64,000 bases of DNA from Neisseria sicca (GTDB lineage Bacteria > Pseudomonadota > Gammaproteobacteria > Burkholderiales > Neisseriaceae), in assembly GCF_003044565.1 (NCBI RefSeq), contig NZ_POXG01000001.1:682001-746000 (forward strand), in the 5' to 3' direction. The first letter of the stretch is position 1. The number at the start of each line of letters is the position of its first letter. Of the stretch, positions 62,878 to 64,000 are shown in pieces. Made by a program: the position numbers and the translations under genes. The notes beneath the pieces are model-generated. The model saw only the letters and a program-made list of their open reading frames with translations, searched no databases and had not been told where the DNA came from.

Positions 62878-63068
62878 TGCCTCCTTATATCTGATGAGGC
62901 GGATTGTACGGATAAATGATTAAGCAATAAATCTCAATTTATGAACAACATATTTTCCCAGTAGTAAACAATGAAATACTCTTTGGCTTTGTTAAAAAAT
63001 TCAAAAATAGGTCGTCTGAAAAGTTTAGAGAAAAAGTAAGGTGTGCCGGAGCACACCTTGTTTAACGG

Positions 63069-63938
<870 letters not shown>

Positions 63939-64000
63939 TCATGAAAGTGTAGCCATTTTAGCCCGTGTTTTTATTGAGATAAATTAGGTTTGGTTTTATG

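Overview
This window is chromosomal DNA of a commensal Neisseria, most likely of the mucosa/sicca/subflava kind. The DNA uptake sequence in its mucosa-type dialect (AGGTCGTCTGAAA) occurs throughout, very often as an inverted pair directly behind a gene, where it makes a terminator-like hairpin. There are also eleven Correia repeat elements (CREE): three of 156 bp, six of 107 bp and two deleted or rearranged ones. The gene content is Neisseria housekeeping (tig-clpP, ftsK, psd, aroD, folE2, dsbD, ccoG-fixH, tkt, pyrC, fumC, dut, pdxH) interspersed with lipoproteins and small secreted proteins. I see no rRNA, CRISPR array, complete insertion sequence or prophage.

Layout. 0-3.9 kb: end of an MFS exporter, a phospholipase D-type lipoprotein and an NlpC/P60 lipoprotein. 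4.2-11.6 kb: leftward housekeeping block clpP/tig, ftsK, psd, aroD. 12-18.8 kb: DASS anion transporter, cyclophilin, small lipoproteins, ferredoxin-NADP reductase, a PLP enzyme of Cys/Met metabolism and folE2. 19-25 kb: dsbD and the anaerobic pflB-pflA pair with an FNR-like site. 25.4-26.7 kb: leftward pgsA followed by a tRNA array (four tRNA-Gly, tRNA-Cys, a divergent Cys-like tRNA, tRNA-Leu). 26.8-34.6 kb: an HExxH protein, fixH-ccoG, tkt and an LTA-synthase-like sulfatase-fold enzyme.

34.9-50.9 kb is the most interesting region. It is a long rightward set of genes typical of dialkylresorcinol/aryl-polyene pigment clusters: thioesterase, LolA-like carrier, DarA-like and DarB-like enzymes, a BtrH-domain protein, an ABC transporter, an ACP, a ketosynthase with its chain-length-factor partner, and an MMPL exporter. 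A tandem triplication of an SH3-like secreted protein and two leftward small secreted-protein genes interrupt it. Several expected pigment genes (ligase, ketoreductase, dehydratase, aromatase) are not here, so the pathway would have to be completed elsewhere in the genome.

51-64 kb: pyrC, a MITE-like element, a TusA-like protein, an orphan immunity-like gene with a toxin-tail-like remnant, then fumC, dut, pdxH, an rRNA pseudouridine synthase, a VWA lipoprotein, an aldose epimerase, a YgiD dioxygenase and an aldo/keto reductase.
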